Assembly (NCBI GenBank): GCA_964567665.1
Contig: CAZMNN010000006.1
Coordinates: 23,757 to 87,756, forward strand
Direction of reading: 5' to 3'
DNA from: UBA1731 sp964567665
GTDB taxonomy: Bacteria; Verrucomicrobiota; Kiritimatiellia; RFP12; UBA1067
DNA: 64,000 nucleotides
In this document: positions 38,151 to 47,041 of the stretch, piece after piece
Layout: each line of letters starts with the position of its first letter
Numbering within the stretch: the first letter of the stretch is position 1
The notes under the pieces: generated by a model
What the model was told of the DNA's origin: nothing
Databases searched by the model: none
Seen by the model: only the letters and a program-made list of their open reading frames with translations
Translations under genes and position numbers: made by a program

Positions 38151-39539
38151 TCACATTCTGTAGAACTCTTCCCAGCCACGGCGCGGCTCGCCGCCGGAAA
38201 GCAGCGCGTTTGCGCGGTCGTTAGCGACGAAACGCTTCGCCTTCCTGTCGAAATTCAGCACGGGGTCGCCAAGTTCCACGGCAAGCGATCCAAGTGCGCA
38301 GATCTGGGAGAGCGGTCCGCCGATGCGGAACGGAGACCGCACCTCGTCCTCGCCGCGTATCGTGCGCAGGAAGCTTTCGTAGTGACTGCTGTACTTCGGC
38401 TTCGGAAAGTCCGAAAGGGCCTTCTTCACCTGCGGATCGTGCGGATCGCCGCCGGACACAAGCACGAACGGCGCGGCGTGGCTCGTACGCGCAAACACGC
38501 GCCCATCCGCCCCGTACACCTCCGCGCCGTTGCTCTGCCTCTGCCATTTGCTGTTCGGGTGCTTTGCCGGCATATCCGGAAAGTTGCCGATGCCGTCGCG
38601 CCACACAAGGCGGCACTCCGGCAGACCTGCGCCGCGTTCGGGGAAGGTGAACACCGTTGTGGAGGCGAGGGGGAATACTACATCCGTGCGCTTCTCGTCC
38701 TTCAGCACCTCGATCTTCGACGGAAGTCCAAGCTTCAGGTGCTCCCACAGCGTAGAGAAGATGTGCGCCCCCCAGTCGCCGAGCGGCCCCGTACCGTATT
38801 CGTAGAAGCATCGCCATTCGCCGCCCATGTAGGCGGGGCTGTAGCCGCGTTCAGACCGCTGTGAGAGCCATGTGTTCCAGTCGAGCGTCTTCGGCGGCGT
38901 CTCCGCCGGAGGCATGGACTTCAACTCGCCGCCATACTTGTGCCAGCGGCGCGGGGAGCACATGAACGCCTCTATGCGCGTGACATCTCGCATGAATCCG
39001 CTCTCGACAAGCGAGCGGCACTGGTAGTAGTTTCCGCCAGAATGACCCTGATTCCCCATCTGCGTCACTACGCCATGCCGGGCGGCGGCGTTCGTCAGAA
39101 GCTCAATCTCTTCGAAGCGGTTTCCTATCGGCTTCTCCACGTAGACGTGCTTGCCGAGGGACATCGCAAGCATCGCGACCGGGAAGTGGGAGAAGTCCGG
39201 CGTAGATACGCACACCGCATCTATCGAACTCCCCATCTCATCGAACATCCTGCGGAAGTCACGGTATCGCGGAACGGACGGAAACGCCTTGAGGGCCGGA
39301 AGAGTCGCCTCTCCGCCCATGTCGGTGTCGCACAGCGCCACAACGTCCACGAGATCCTTGAAGAAGGCGAACGACTGCAGGTTCGAGCCGCCACGGTTCC
39401 CGACACCTACGAACGCCATCCTTATCTTGCCGTTCGGCGATGCGGCCGAACCGGCCATGTTGAACGAAGAGCATCCGCCGAGGCCAAACAGCGTGGCGGC
39501 ACCGGCCGTCTTCAGGAAAAGTCTACGGTTTGTCTTCAT
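38151..39539 (-). CDS. Tat-exported Gfo/Idh/MocA-family oxidoreductase (lipoprotein-like)
   Basis: The 462-residue protein begins with a twin-arginine motif (NRRLFLKTAG) and a lipobox-like GLGGC. The dinucleotide-binding core reads IRMAFVGVGNRGGSNLQSF, followed by CVSTPDFSHFPVAMLAM and HVYVEKPIG with the catalytic Lys. The C-terminal half is the Gfo/Idh/MocA alpha/beta domain. Such exported enzymes are frequent in PVC glycan metabolism; glycosidases acting through NAD(P) redox cycles are known in the wider family. Its -10 box lies 7 nt before the ATG. A second paralog is at 55597-56985. Confidence 0.87.
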   Translation of the reverse strand: MKTNRRLFLKTAGAATLFGLGGCSSFNMAGSAASPNGKIRMAFVGVGNRGGSNLQSFAFFKDLVDVVALCDTDMGGEATLPALKAFPSVPRYRDFRRMFDEMGSSIDAVCVSTPDFSHFPVAMLAMSLGKHVYVEKPIGNRFEEIELLTNAAARHGVVTQMGNQGHSGGNYYQCRSLVESGFMRDVTRIEAFMCSPRRWHKYGGELKSMPPAETPPKTLDWNTWLSQRSERGYSPAYMGGEWRCFYEYGTGPLGDWGAHIFSTLWEHLKLGLPSKIEVLKDEKRTDVVFPLASTTVFTFPERGAGLPECRLVWRDGIGNFPDMPAKHPNSKWQRQSNGAEVYGADGRVFARTSHAAPFVLVSGGDPHDPQVKKALSDFPKPKYSSHYESFLRTIRGEDEVRSPFRIGGPLSQICALGSLAVELGDPVLNFDRKAKRFVANDRANALLSGGEPRRGWEEFYRM

Positions 39540-39546
39540 GTGGATG

Positions 39547-39555
39547 ATTATAGCA
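39547..39555 (-). promoter_or_regulatory. Extended -10 promoter, predicted leaderless transcript
   Basis: Minus-strand TGCTATAAT has TATAAT at 39552-39547. Seven nt separate it from the ATG at 39539, with no room for a ribosome-binding site. Confidence 0.55.
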
Positions 39556-39577
39556 CAAGTGCGCGAGGATTTTCCGT

Positions 39578-40462
39578 CTACAGAACGCCAGCCAGCTGTT
39601 CCGCAAGCGACAGCCAATCGGCGTTTGAAAGCTCCTCGGCGCGGGCGGTGGATTCAATCACACCCTTGAATATGCTGCCCAGCTGCTTGCGGCGATGCTC
39701 GAACGCCTGCTTTGTGAGACGGCGGAACGTCGCCCGCACATCCACACCGACATTGTCGTTCCGGTGATGGCGCACAAGCTTCACGACCGTAGACCCGATC
39801 TCGGGACGCGGCCAGAAGCAGCTCGCCGCAACCTTCCTGACGATCGATACGTCATAGTCAAGCTGCACACGGACACCGGCAAGACCGCGCACCTTTGAGC
39901 CTTCCTTCGCCGCCAGCCTGTCCGCAACTTCCGTCTGCACAAGGACTACCATGGTTGAGGGCGGGGTGAGTGTTGCGGGGTGAGAACCTTCAATTGACGC
40001 CAGACCGCTGTCGTCCGTCCTCGGCATAACGCGCTCGACGAGTTCAATGAGTATGCGCGTCCCGGCCTGGTACGGGAGGTTCGATACCATCAACGGGAAC
40101 CCGTCGCACTCGCCCCTCTTGATGAAATCGAGGGCATCGCCCTTCAGCACGGTCAATCCCTCCGGATTGCCCAGAGACTCCTTCAGCCTGTCCGCAAGGA
40201 CGCCATCCTTCTCCACGGCGGTCACTGCGCATCCGCGTCCGAGAAGCCCCTCGGTCAGCACCCCAAGTCCAGGCCCGATCTCAAGACACCTCGCACCCGG
40301 CTCGATATCCGCTGCGTCAAGAATGGCGTCAAGCGCATTCTTGTCTATCAGAAAGTTCTGGCCAAGCACCCTGTTCGGGTGGAACTTGTTGCGTATGCAC
40401 CAATCCTTGACTTGTGATGGACTTGTGAGATTCATGGCTGTGCGCAGAAACGCTTCACTCAT
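39578..40462 (-). CDS. rsmA: 16S rRNA dimethyladenosine transferase (KsgA)
   Basis: The product of about 294 residues has LGQNFLIDKNALDAILDAA, CLEIGPGLGVLTE (SAM motif I), VTAVEKDG and SNLPYQAGTRI (the NLPY catalytic motif). It dimethylates two adjacent adenines near the 16S rRNA 3' end. The start at 40462 overlaps the SurA-like gene by 8 nt; an ATG at 40435 (MNLTSPSQ) is an alternative. Neither has a strong ribosome site, so coupling with the upstream gene is likely. The surA-rsmA order recalls enterobacteria. Confidence 0.93.
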   Translation of the reverse strand: MSEAFLRTAMNLTSPSQVKDWCIRNKFHPNRVLGQNFLIDKNALDAILDAADIEPGARCLEIGPGLGVLTEGLLGRGCAVTAVEKDGVLADRLKESLGNPEGLTVLKGDALDFIKRGECDGFPLMVSNLPYQAGTRILIELVERVMPRTDDSGLASIEGSHPATLTPPSTMVVLVQTEVADRLAAKEGSKVRGLAGVRVQLDYDVSIVRKVAASCFWPRPEIGSTVVKLVRHHRNDNVGVDVRATFRRLTKQAFEHRRKQLGSIFKGVIESTARAEELSNADWLSLAEQLAGVL

Positions 40463-41408
40463 TGGGAATCGGATAGGTCTTGACGAAAGCGTCCTCACGA
40501 AGCCGGGCGATCCATTCGTCATAGGCCTTCTTCACGGCGGCGCTTCGCACGTTCAGCGAAATCTTGTCGTACGCCTCGGAGAACGACATCTCCTTGGCGG
40601 CGGTCTCGGCCTCCTTCTTGACGATGAAGCCCCACCCGTCGAGGTCTATCATCTCGGAGACCTTGCCGACCTCAAGCTTCGCTATCGCGGCGGCGATCTC
40701 CGGACGGAACGCCTCTTCCGGATTCACGTCCCTCCACAGTCCGCCGTCCTTAGCATGGGAATCGGCGGAGTACCTGACGGCAAGCTCCGCAAAGTCCTTG
40801 CCTGCGGCAAGCTCCTCGGATATCTGCATCCAGCGCGTCTTGACGCTCGCGACGCCATCATCCGCAGACGGCGGCTTGAGCAGGATCACGCGAACCGTGG
40901 CCTTCATCTCCTGACGGTAGCGTTCCGGATGCTCACGGTATTCCTTCCTCATCGCGAGCGGCGATGCGGTGACATACTGCTCCACCATCTGCTGGCGCAT
41001 CCCGCGCACGATTATGTCCTCCTTGATGGTGTTGCGGTACTCCGTCATCGGAATCTTGCTCCGGGCAAGCTCCTCCTCAAGACGGTTCATGTCGCCGCCG
41101 AACATCTCATGCACGATCTCGCGAATCTGGTTGTCAATCACCCATTCGGGTATCTCCATCTTCTTTGCGGCGGCGGCCTTCAGTATCAGTCTGCGCTCTA
41201 TGAGCGTATCGAGCGCAGCGCGGTACAGGGACTGCATCTCCGTCTCGTTTCCGGAGCTTTCACGCGCATCAGGGTGGCGCTTTATCTCCGCCATCACGTC
41301 TCCGACCGTTATCACGCTCGAATCGACACGTGCGGCAATCCCGTCAAGCTTCGCGGCAGACGCGCAGACCGACAGCGCCACCGCAGACAAAATCACAATC
41401 GACCTCAT
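40455..41408 (-). CDS. SurA-like periplasmic chaperone/peptidyl-prolyl isomerase
   Basis: The 317-residue protein has a signal peptide (MRSIVILSAVALSVCASA-AK), a SurA N-terminal chaperone region starting LDGIAARVDSSVITVGDV, and a parvulin domain at about residues 170-270. It should help outer-membrane proteins fold. It is adjacent to rsmA, as in the classical surA operon, and overlaps the end of the upstream prepilin gene by 4 nt. Confidence 0.87.
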   Translation of the reverse strand: MRSIVILSAVALSVCASAAKLDGIAARVDSSVITVGDVMAEIKRHPDARESSGNETEMQSLYRAALDTLIERRLILKAAAAKKMEIPEWVIDNQIREIVHEMFGGDMNRLEEELARSKIPMTEYRNTIKEDIIVRGMRQQMVEQYVTASPLAMRKEYREHPERYRQEMKATVRVILLKPPSADDGVASVKTRWMQISEELAAGKDFAELAVRYSADSHAKDGGLWRDVNPEEAFRPEIAAAIAKLEVGKVSEMIDLDGWGFIVKKEAETAAKEMSFSEAYDKISLNVRSAAVKKAYDEWIARLREDAFVKTYPIPNE

Positions 41409-42331
41409 TCCGACACCTTCCTGTATGTACGACCGTTGAACGTATATTCAAGCCCCGTGCAGAGCCATGAAGTAAGTTCCCGGAGATTGTCTCCGTTTGC
41501 GTCCTTCGGCAGCATCAGCTTCACGCAGTGCCCGTCAGCGAACGCGACATGTGCGCTGTAGTTGTTGCCGGTTCTGTGGTTGAAGCCGATCGTCTCACCG
41601 TCGCCATCCGCCGCCTTGTTCGCCCTCTGCTCAAGATCGCCTTCCGTTGCGTACTTGAGAATCGCATCGTTCTCCTCAGATGCGGAGGTGGAGCAGTCGG
41701 GATGCTGAAAGTCGTTCTCGACAAACGGAATCTCCGCAAGCAGCAGCACCTTCTCCGGCGGACGGCTCCGCGTCTTCGGGCTGGAGCTGTACTTGAAATC
41801 CAGATATTCGCCAAACGAACGCCGACCGCCGGTCGCGATGTCGGCCGCAGTGCTGAGATCCCATCCGAAATAGCTGTTCATCACATAACTCCACGACGGA
41901 AGCGGTCTCGCATTGTCTTTGCAATACTCCATGTGGGCAGGACATATGTATGCGCCCTGACGTCCGCCGATCGCCTTCCATATCGTACCGTTGGTCAACG
42001 CGTAGTGCTGCGCCTCACCGTCATCGTTGAAATCGTGATAGCACGAAACCTTTGCGTTTCCGTCCGAACGTCCGATCCATCCCTGGAACCATTTCTTCTC
42101 CGCAGTCACCTCATCGTAGTACTGGTATGCACCGGCCGCAGGGTAGTATCCCTGCTTGGACGCATCGGCAAGCACCGCGTTGCACAGCGTACGCATGTTG
42201 TTCATGCAGGCCGCCGAAAGCGCACTGTCCGTAGAACTGGAGAACTGCGTCAGCATTACGCCGGCAAGAATGGCAATGATGCCAATCACGATGAGAAGTT
42301 CGACGAGGGAAAATGCCTGTTTACGTTTCAT
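41405..42331 (-). CDS. Prepilin-like protein of the H-X9-DG type
   Basis: The 308-residue protein starts MKRKQAFSLVELLIVIGIIAILAG, a class III prepilin signal with cleavage before Phe (Ala at -1). The C-terminal part has the H-x9-DG pattern (HVAFADGHCVKL) common in planctomycete/verrucomicrobial pilin-like families. The ATG at 42331 sits directly against a heptamer repeat array. The open frame extends upstream through the repeats to 42499, but that peptide is repeat-derived. It is downstream of the GxxExxY gene and upstream of the SurA-like gene. Confidence 0.82.
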   Translation of the reverse strand: MKRKQAFSLVELLIVIGIIAILAGVMLTQFSSSTDSALSAACMNNMRTLCNAVLADASKQGYYPAAGAYQYYDEVTAEKKWFQGWIGRSDGNAKVSCYHDFNDDGEAQHYALTNGTIWKAIGGRQGAYICPAHMEYCKDNARPLPSWSYVMNSYFGWDLSTAADIATGGRRSFGEYLDFKYSSSPKTRSRPPEKVLLLAEIPFVENDFQHPDCSTSASEENDAILKYATEGDLEQRANKAADGDGETIGFNHRTGNNYSAHVAFADGHCVKLMLPKDANGDNLRELTSWLCTGLEYTFNGRTYRKVSE

Positions 42332-42765
42332 GGTTGTTGGTAGTGGGTGGTTGATGGTTGATAGCGGGTTGTGAGTTGCTGGTAGCGGGTGGTTGGTTGC
42401 TGGTTGTGAGTTGTGGGTTTTGAAAATGGTGTGTATTTTAACGCAAAGAACGCGAAGATGGACGCTAAGAACGCAAAGATTTTTTAGTCCCCATTCCAAA
42501 GATCCAGTAGCGGGTGGGTGGTGGTTGATAGTGGGTAGTTGATGGTTGGTAGCGGGTGGGTGGTTGATGGTTGTGGGTTGTGGGTTTTGAAAACGGTGTG
42601 TATTTTAACGCAAAGAACGCGAAGAGAACGCTAAGAACGCAAAGATTTTTTTTTTGTCCCCATTCTGAAAATACAGTAGTGGGTGATTGATGGTTGTGGG
42701 TTTTGAAAACAGTGTGTATTTTAACGCAAAGAGCGCGAAGAGGACGCAAAGAACGCAAAGATTTT
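42332..42765. repeat. Three composite units: G-rich heptamer arrays plus ACGCAAAG quartets
   Basis: From 42332, thirteen consecutive 7-nt units (GGTTGTT, GGTAGTG, GGTGGTT, GATGGTT and similar) run to 42422. A conserved core follows: GAAAA-x3-GTGTGTATTTTAACG, then four ACGCAAAG-like words (42436-42479). Core and array recur two more times (quartets at 42603-42644 and 42719-42760; heptamers at about 42505-42590 and 42668-42695). The reading frame across them encodes only repeat-derived peptide. On the minus strand each quartet reads as TTTGCG words ending in TTAAAA. Confidence 0.85.
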
Positions 42766-43155
42766 TTAGTCCTCTTCCGAAAATCCATTCGCGATGCGTG
42801 CAATTCCGTCCTTCAGCCTAAAGCATCCAAAGTTGATGACAAGTCCAAGATTCAGGTTGGCTGCGCGGAGATAGGTAAGACACTGCGCAGCATATATCGG
42901 ATTGTTCATGTCTGTCGCCTTACATTCAACCACAAGTCGTCCATCCACCAGTATGTCAATGCGATAGCCTTCGCCTATCTGCACCCCCTTATATTGCATA
43001 TGAATTGGCACCTGACGTTCAACTTCGATGCCTTTTGTCCGCAATTCATAAACCAACGCCATCTCGTATGCAGACTCAAGAAGCCCAACACCCAGATTCC
43101 TGCGAACCTCAAATGCAGCGTCAATCACAACCCGGCTTAACTCATTCAAAGTCAT
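42766..43155 (-). CDS. GxxExxY-family PD-(D/E)XK nuclease-like small protein
   Basis: The 129-residue protein carries the family motif GLLESAY (G-x2-E-x2-Y) near residue 28 and a nuclease-like core: YRIDILV (Asp) followed by VVECKA (E-x-K). This matches the GxxExxY/PDDEXK_3 family, whose role is unknown. I chose the ATG at 43155, with GGAG 8 nt upstream; a GTG at 43164 is possible. Its codon use and lower GC differ from neighbouring genes. It is bracketed on both sides by repeat arrays in opposite orientation. Confidence 0.82.
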   Translation of the reverse strand: MTLNELSRVVIDAAFEVRRNLGVGLLESAYEMALVYELRTKGIEVERQVPIHMQYKGVQIGEGYRIDILVDGRLVVECKATDMNNPIYAAQCLTYLRAANLNLGLVINFGCFRLKDGIARIANGFSEED

Positions 43156-43199
43156 AAAGTGCACTCCATATCAACAATGAAGATCTATCAGCCAAGCAG

Positions 43200-43640
43200 A
43201 TCATAAATCACCCCTAAACCTCTCCCCAACAAATCCCAGCTCACCCCAACCCCTCTCCTACAAATCCCAAACCACCCTTTGCGCTCTTTGCGTTCACCTT
43301 TGCGTCCTTTGCGTTAAAACTTCTCTCCAACAGTTCACCTCAACCACTCTCCCACAAGAACCCTTCTCCTACACCCTTAGCGCTCTTTGCGTTCACCTTT
43401 GCGCCCTTTGCGTTAAACCCCCTCTCCAACAGTTCACCCCAACCACTCTCCCACAAACCCCCTCTCCAACAAATCCCAGCTCACCCTAAACCCTTCTCCT
43501 ACAAATCCCAAACCACCCTTTGCGCTCTTTGCGTTCGCCTTTGCGCCGTTTGCGTTAAAACCCCTCTCCAACAGTTCACCCTAACCCCTCTCCAACAAAA
43601 ACCTCTCTCCTACAAACCACAGACCACAGATTTCACATCC
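43200..43640. repeat. Three composite C-rich units with TTTGCG quartets, inverted relative to the left array
   Basis: This gene-free 440-nt stretch has three related units built from ctctccaacaaatccc-like segments and a quartet TTTGCG-x3-TTTGCG-x6-TTTGCG-x3-TTTGCG-TTAAAA. Quartets lie at 43278-43319, 43378-43417 (first word degenerate) and 43519-43560. The same quartet, reverse-complemented, makes up the array on the other side of the GxxExxY gene. No promoter or gene is evident between them. Confidence 0.85.
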
Positions 43641-43644
43641 TGCC

Positions 43645-46600
43645 TCAATCAAGCTGATGATAGAAAAGAATGCGCGTACGGTGCGGCGGATAGTTGCGGG
43701 AACGCAGTCGCCACGCCTCCTCCGGCTGCGAACTGGACAGCGGATTGAGATAGATGGATCCGTTGTCCTTGCCGTACTCCGGCTGTTCACTTCCGCCGGA
43801 AGACTTCTTGAACTGTCCGTTGTTGTCCGTCGGCGCAGCTGGGTCGCGCCAGACGAGCGCCACTGCGCGGCCACCGGCGCCTGCCGCTCCGACACTTGAC
43901 GGCTCGGCGCGGACGAATACAAGAAACAGCTGTGACCTGTTCGCAAAGCATCCCTTCAGGTAGCCGTACAGGAACTTCCTCTCGGTGAATGTCAGGCTTT
44001 GGAGGATTGCCTGAACGGTATCGTTGTTTCCAGAAAGTACAGCCTTGTTAAGCGTCGTATCTTCGTCGAACGTCTCCACGAACCTGCAGTTGAGCTCTCC
44101 TGTCCTCCAATTGACCGCATCTTCGATGACGTCCTTCCAGCCATCAGCCAAGTAAAGCTTCTTCTGCCTCTCGTCCTGCGACAGGTTGAGATAGTTGAAC
44201 GCACCCATCCAGTAGTACGCCATGTTGTACACGTCATTGTAGTTGCATGACCAGTTGAAGAGGTAGTTCTTCTCGAAACTTGGAGCGGACGCATTCATGT
44301 AGCTTTTGCCGTTGGCGTTGTTGTTCGTACCGGCAGACCACCAGTCGTACGGCATATTCGCGAACGCGCCAAGCATCACCTCCATCATGTCGGTGTACGG
44401 ATTTACCCTGATTCCGTTTTCCGCGTCATCAAACGCGATATCGTCGATGCTGCCCCAGCTGCTGTCGTGGCCAAACGCATCGGAGCGGTATGTGCGCCAC
44501 ATCACGCTGTTGTACGCGACGTCTCCGATTGCCGTCCTGACCGTTCCGTTGTACTCTCCGCCACCTTCAAACACGCCCCACACGTTGCCGCCGCTTCCGT
44601 CCATTCCGCGCACCTGCGGAATCATCATCCATTCATACATCGACTGCAGGTAGCCCTGATCAGATACCGACATGAAGATGTCCTGATCGCGCAGCGTGTC
44701 GCCCTGCCGAAGGTTCTTGACGGCATTGAACCACAGATCCTTCGGATTCCCGGTCTGGTCGGTCGCCCACCACTGCTCTGGTGCCCAGTTCATGCGCGGA
44801 TCGCTCGCCATGTAAGACTTCTGCTTCCATGTGGCGGTGCGTTCAGCGTCTTTGTTGTCTTCAAAATATTTTTTCGTGAGGACAACCCCCGCCGCCGCAT
44901 CGTCAACCTTCGGGAAAAAGCGCATGAGCGGTATGCCTGCCGCGCCACCTGCCGCCTCGTTGAACATGGCGACGCCAACATTATCCGCGTGACCGCTGAG
45001 CACATCATACTCTGGAACTGCAGGAGCCATATCGACGGTTTTTCCGGATGAATCCTTGACTCGTGCCCACACCGCCGCAGACGGACGGAACTTCCTGCCG
45101 GGATTCAGATCGCCCTTTAATTCATCGAGGAAGCTGCCGACGGCTTTCCACCCGCTGTCGTAGAAGGCGATTGCATCCCCGTTCTTGCACTCACCTTCAA
45201 CAAGCGTCCTCTGCCCGTTTTCGTCAACCTCATAGACAAGCTCCGCCAGCATCGCCTCCTTCGGTGCAGAGCTTGAACCCATAAGCGCAATGTCCTTCAC
45301 GATTGCGCTCTCTTCAGCGGATTCACCCGTTCCGGAAACTGTCGGGGTCGAAATTCCGGTCTTGCCGCACGAAACCTGGATGCAAATCGCGCCAGCGCTG
45401 TCCGAATGGCTCCAGATGGCGTCGCCGGGCGTTCCGCCGTTCGGCTCCATCCATCCAAGGTTGGAGAGAGACGTCCGCAGACCTGTGTCGTTCAATCCGT
45501 TTCCGGTCGGCTCCTCCACAAAGAAGACGCGGATGAACGCCTCGGCGGTGAACCCCGAAGCTCCGCCCTGCGGCCCGTTGACGAACGGATATGCGGCGGT
45601 CAGGGTCACAACGGGGTTCTGCACCTCTACACGAAACGAATATGTCACTTTGATCTTCTTCTTCGCGCCGGTCTCTGCATTTGCCTCGGAAATCGTCTCC
45701 TCTACGCAAAGCACCTTGTATTTCACGCAGTCGTTCAGTTCCATCCCGCAGAGCATCGGCACGTTCTCCACACAGGGGATGCAGAGCGAAAGCGGGACAC
45801 TGTCTTCATCAAGATAGTCGCACAGAAGAGCGGTCGAGAGAATCGGAAACCGCGAATTGATCTGATTCATGTTCCAGAAGTCATTCTGCGCACCAAGGCA
45901 CTTGGTGAGCGTGCCGGAGTTCCACACCCAATCGCATCCGTAGAACGGCTGCATCTCCGGATAGCGCAGATTTATGCGATCAGGATATCCCGCCTTGTAT
46001 GCGCTGTACGTAAGGTTCGAATCGCTGTTCCATCCGCCCGCCATGAAAAGCGAACGGCGGGCCGCCTCCACCGCCCCTGAATAGTAGGTGGAGGAGTTGT
46101 TGTTCTTGATGAGGTTCACGTACGGCGACGCAAGCCCGCCAAGGGCATTTCCCGCGTTGAGCATCGCGAGGTTGAAGTCCATGAACGACGTAAACGGCAC
46201 ATCAGCAACGGACGGAGCGTTGCCGCCGCCCACACCGGCTCCTGTCGCCATCGCGCCGAGAAACGTCGACGCTGCGGCTCCGCCGTTATCCATGTCGCTG
46301 TTTTCACCGCCACGGAAGAGATACGACGGGGAGATGCGTCCCTGCGGCGCGGACGAGCGGTTCAGATACTGCGGACGCACACCGCCGGCCGGCGTGACGA
46401 ACTCGTTGAGATCGTAGAAATCGGAGACGTTGATCGCCGTGAACGCATAGCGTCCCATCCCGAAGTTGAACGGATGCCACTTGGCCGTGCGCGTATGGCG
46501 GCTCCAGTACCGCACTTCGTTCGCTATGCAGGACGGCACGTAGCCAAGCCCTTCAAGCGTGAGCGTGGAGACTGTCTCGGCAAGAGCCACCTCGTTGGAC

Positions 46601-46950
46601 GGCGCAAAGACGCGACCGTGCCAGTTGTCGTTCTTCGCCCTGTCACCCTGCCCCGTTCCGGAACTGCCGTAGTCGTGGTTGTAGCCGACGCCGGGAAACG
46701 GATCGTTGCCTATTGCGGTATCTATCTCGTCGATGGCGCGGGCGAGCGCAGCCTTCACGAGATGGCGCGTTGCGGTGTTGCGGCGCAGGAATGAGCTGGG
46801 GGCCCGGCTCGACCTCATGTACACCGAAAACGAGACGGCGCTCACAAGCATGAACGCGAACATTCCAAGCACTATCAGCAGCGCCGAACCAACCTTGCTG
46901 CGGCTATCCGACGACTTGACGGCAAAACTAAATCTTGTTGATCCTGTCAT
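43645..46950 (-). CDS. Large membrane-anchored protein resembling Verru_Chthon cassette protein A
   Basis: The 1,101-residue protein has an N-terminal PilX/GspK-like segment (VGSALLIVLGMFAFMLVSAVSF, then SSFLRRNTATRHLVKAALARAID) and a very long, mostly beta-rich extracellular part rich in Asn, Gly and Trp. Length, N-terminal type and its place beside four pseudopilins match the verrucomicrobial cassette A protein as I remember it. It could act as a minor pilin or tip/adhesin protein. The start at 46950 follows GGAGG; the longer frame to 46989 lacks one. Confidence 0.65.
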   Translation of the reverse strand: MTGSTRFSFAVKSSDSRSKVGSALLIVLGMFAFMLVSAVSFSVYMRSSRAPSSFLRRNTATRHLVKAALARAIDEIDTAIGNDPFPGVGYNHDYGSSGTGQGDRAKNDNWHGRVFAPSNEVALAETVSTLTLEGLGYVPSCIANEVRYWSRHTRTAKWHPFNFGMGRYAFTAINVSDFYDLNEFVTPAGGVRPQYLNRSSAPQGRISPSYLFRGGENSDMDNGGAAASTFLGAMATGAGVGGGNAPSVADVPFTSFMDFNLAMLNAGNALGGLASPYVNLIKNNNSSTYYSGAVEAARRSLFMAGGWNSDSNLTYSAYKAGYPDRINLRYPEMQPFYGCDWVWNSGTLTKCLGAQNDFWNMNQINSRFPILSTALLCDYLDEDSVPLSLCIPCVENVPMLCGMELNDCVKYKVLCVEETISEANAETGAKKKIKVTYSFRVEVQNPVVTLTAAYPFVNGPQGGASGFTAEAFIRVFFVEEPTGNGLNDTGLRTSLSNLGWMEPNGGTPGDAIWSHSDSAGAICIQVSCGKTGISTPTVSGTGESAEESAIVKDIALMGSSSAPKEAMLAELVYEVDENGQRTLVEGECKNGDAIAFYDSGWKAVGSFLDELKGDLNPGRKFRPSAAVWARVKDSSGKTVDMAPAVPEYDVLSGHADNVGVAMFNEAAGGAAGIPLMRFFPKVDDAAAGVVLTKKYFEDNKDAERTATWKQKSYMASDPRMNWAPEQWWATDQTGNPKDLWFNAVKNLRQGDTLRDQDIFMSVSDQGYLQSMYEWMMIPQVRGMDGSGGNVWGVFEGGGEYNGTVRTAIGDVAYNSVMWRTYRSDAFGHDSSWGSIDDIAFDDAENGIRVNPYTDMMEVMLGAFANMPYDWWSAGTNNNANGKSYMNASAPSFEKNYLFNWSCNYNDVYNMAYYWMGAFNYLNLSQDERQKKLYLADGWKDVIEDAVNWRTGELNCRFVETFDEDTTLNKAVLSGNNDTVQAILQSLTFTERKFLYGYLKGCFANRSQLFLVFVRAEPSSVGAAGAGGRAVALVWRDPAAPTDNNGQFKKSSGGSEQPEYGKDNGSIYLNPLSSSQPEEAWRLRSRNYPPHRTRILFYHQLD

Positions 46951-47041
46951 AAAACCTCCACGCATCCCTCGGCTTTGCGTCAAAGACACGTCACATCCGC
47001 ATTGCCCTCGGTCTCATGCGCCCCTGTGCAGGACGCGGCAG

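Noticed and set aside
42465..42803. A 112-codon minus-strand frame across the repeats
   Set aside because: It encodes only repeat-derived peptides (LCVLSVLFAFFALKY-like) and overlaps the end of the GxxExxY gene; a by-product of the repeat sequence.
43200..43640. Possible CRISPR array
   Set aside because: Units differ in length and sequence, have no constant direct repeat with unique spacers, and no cas gene is nearby.
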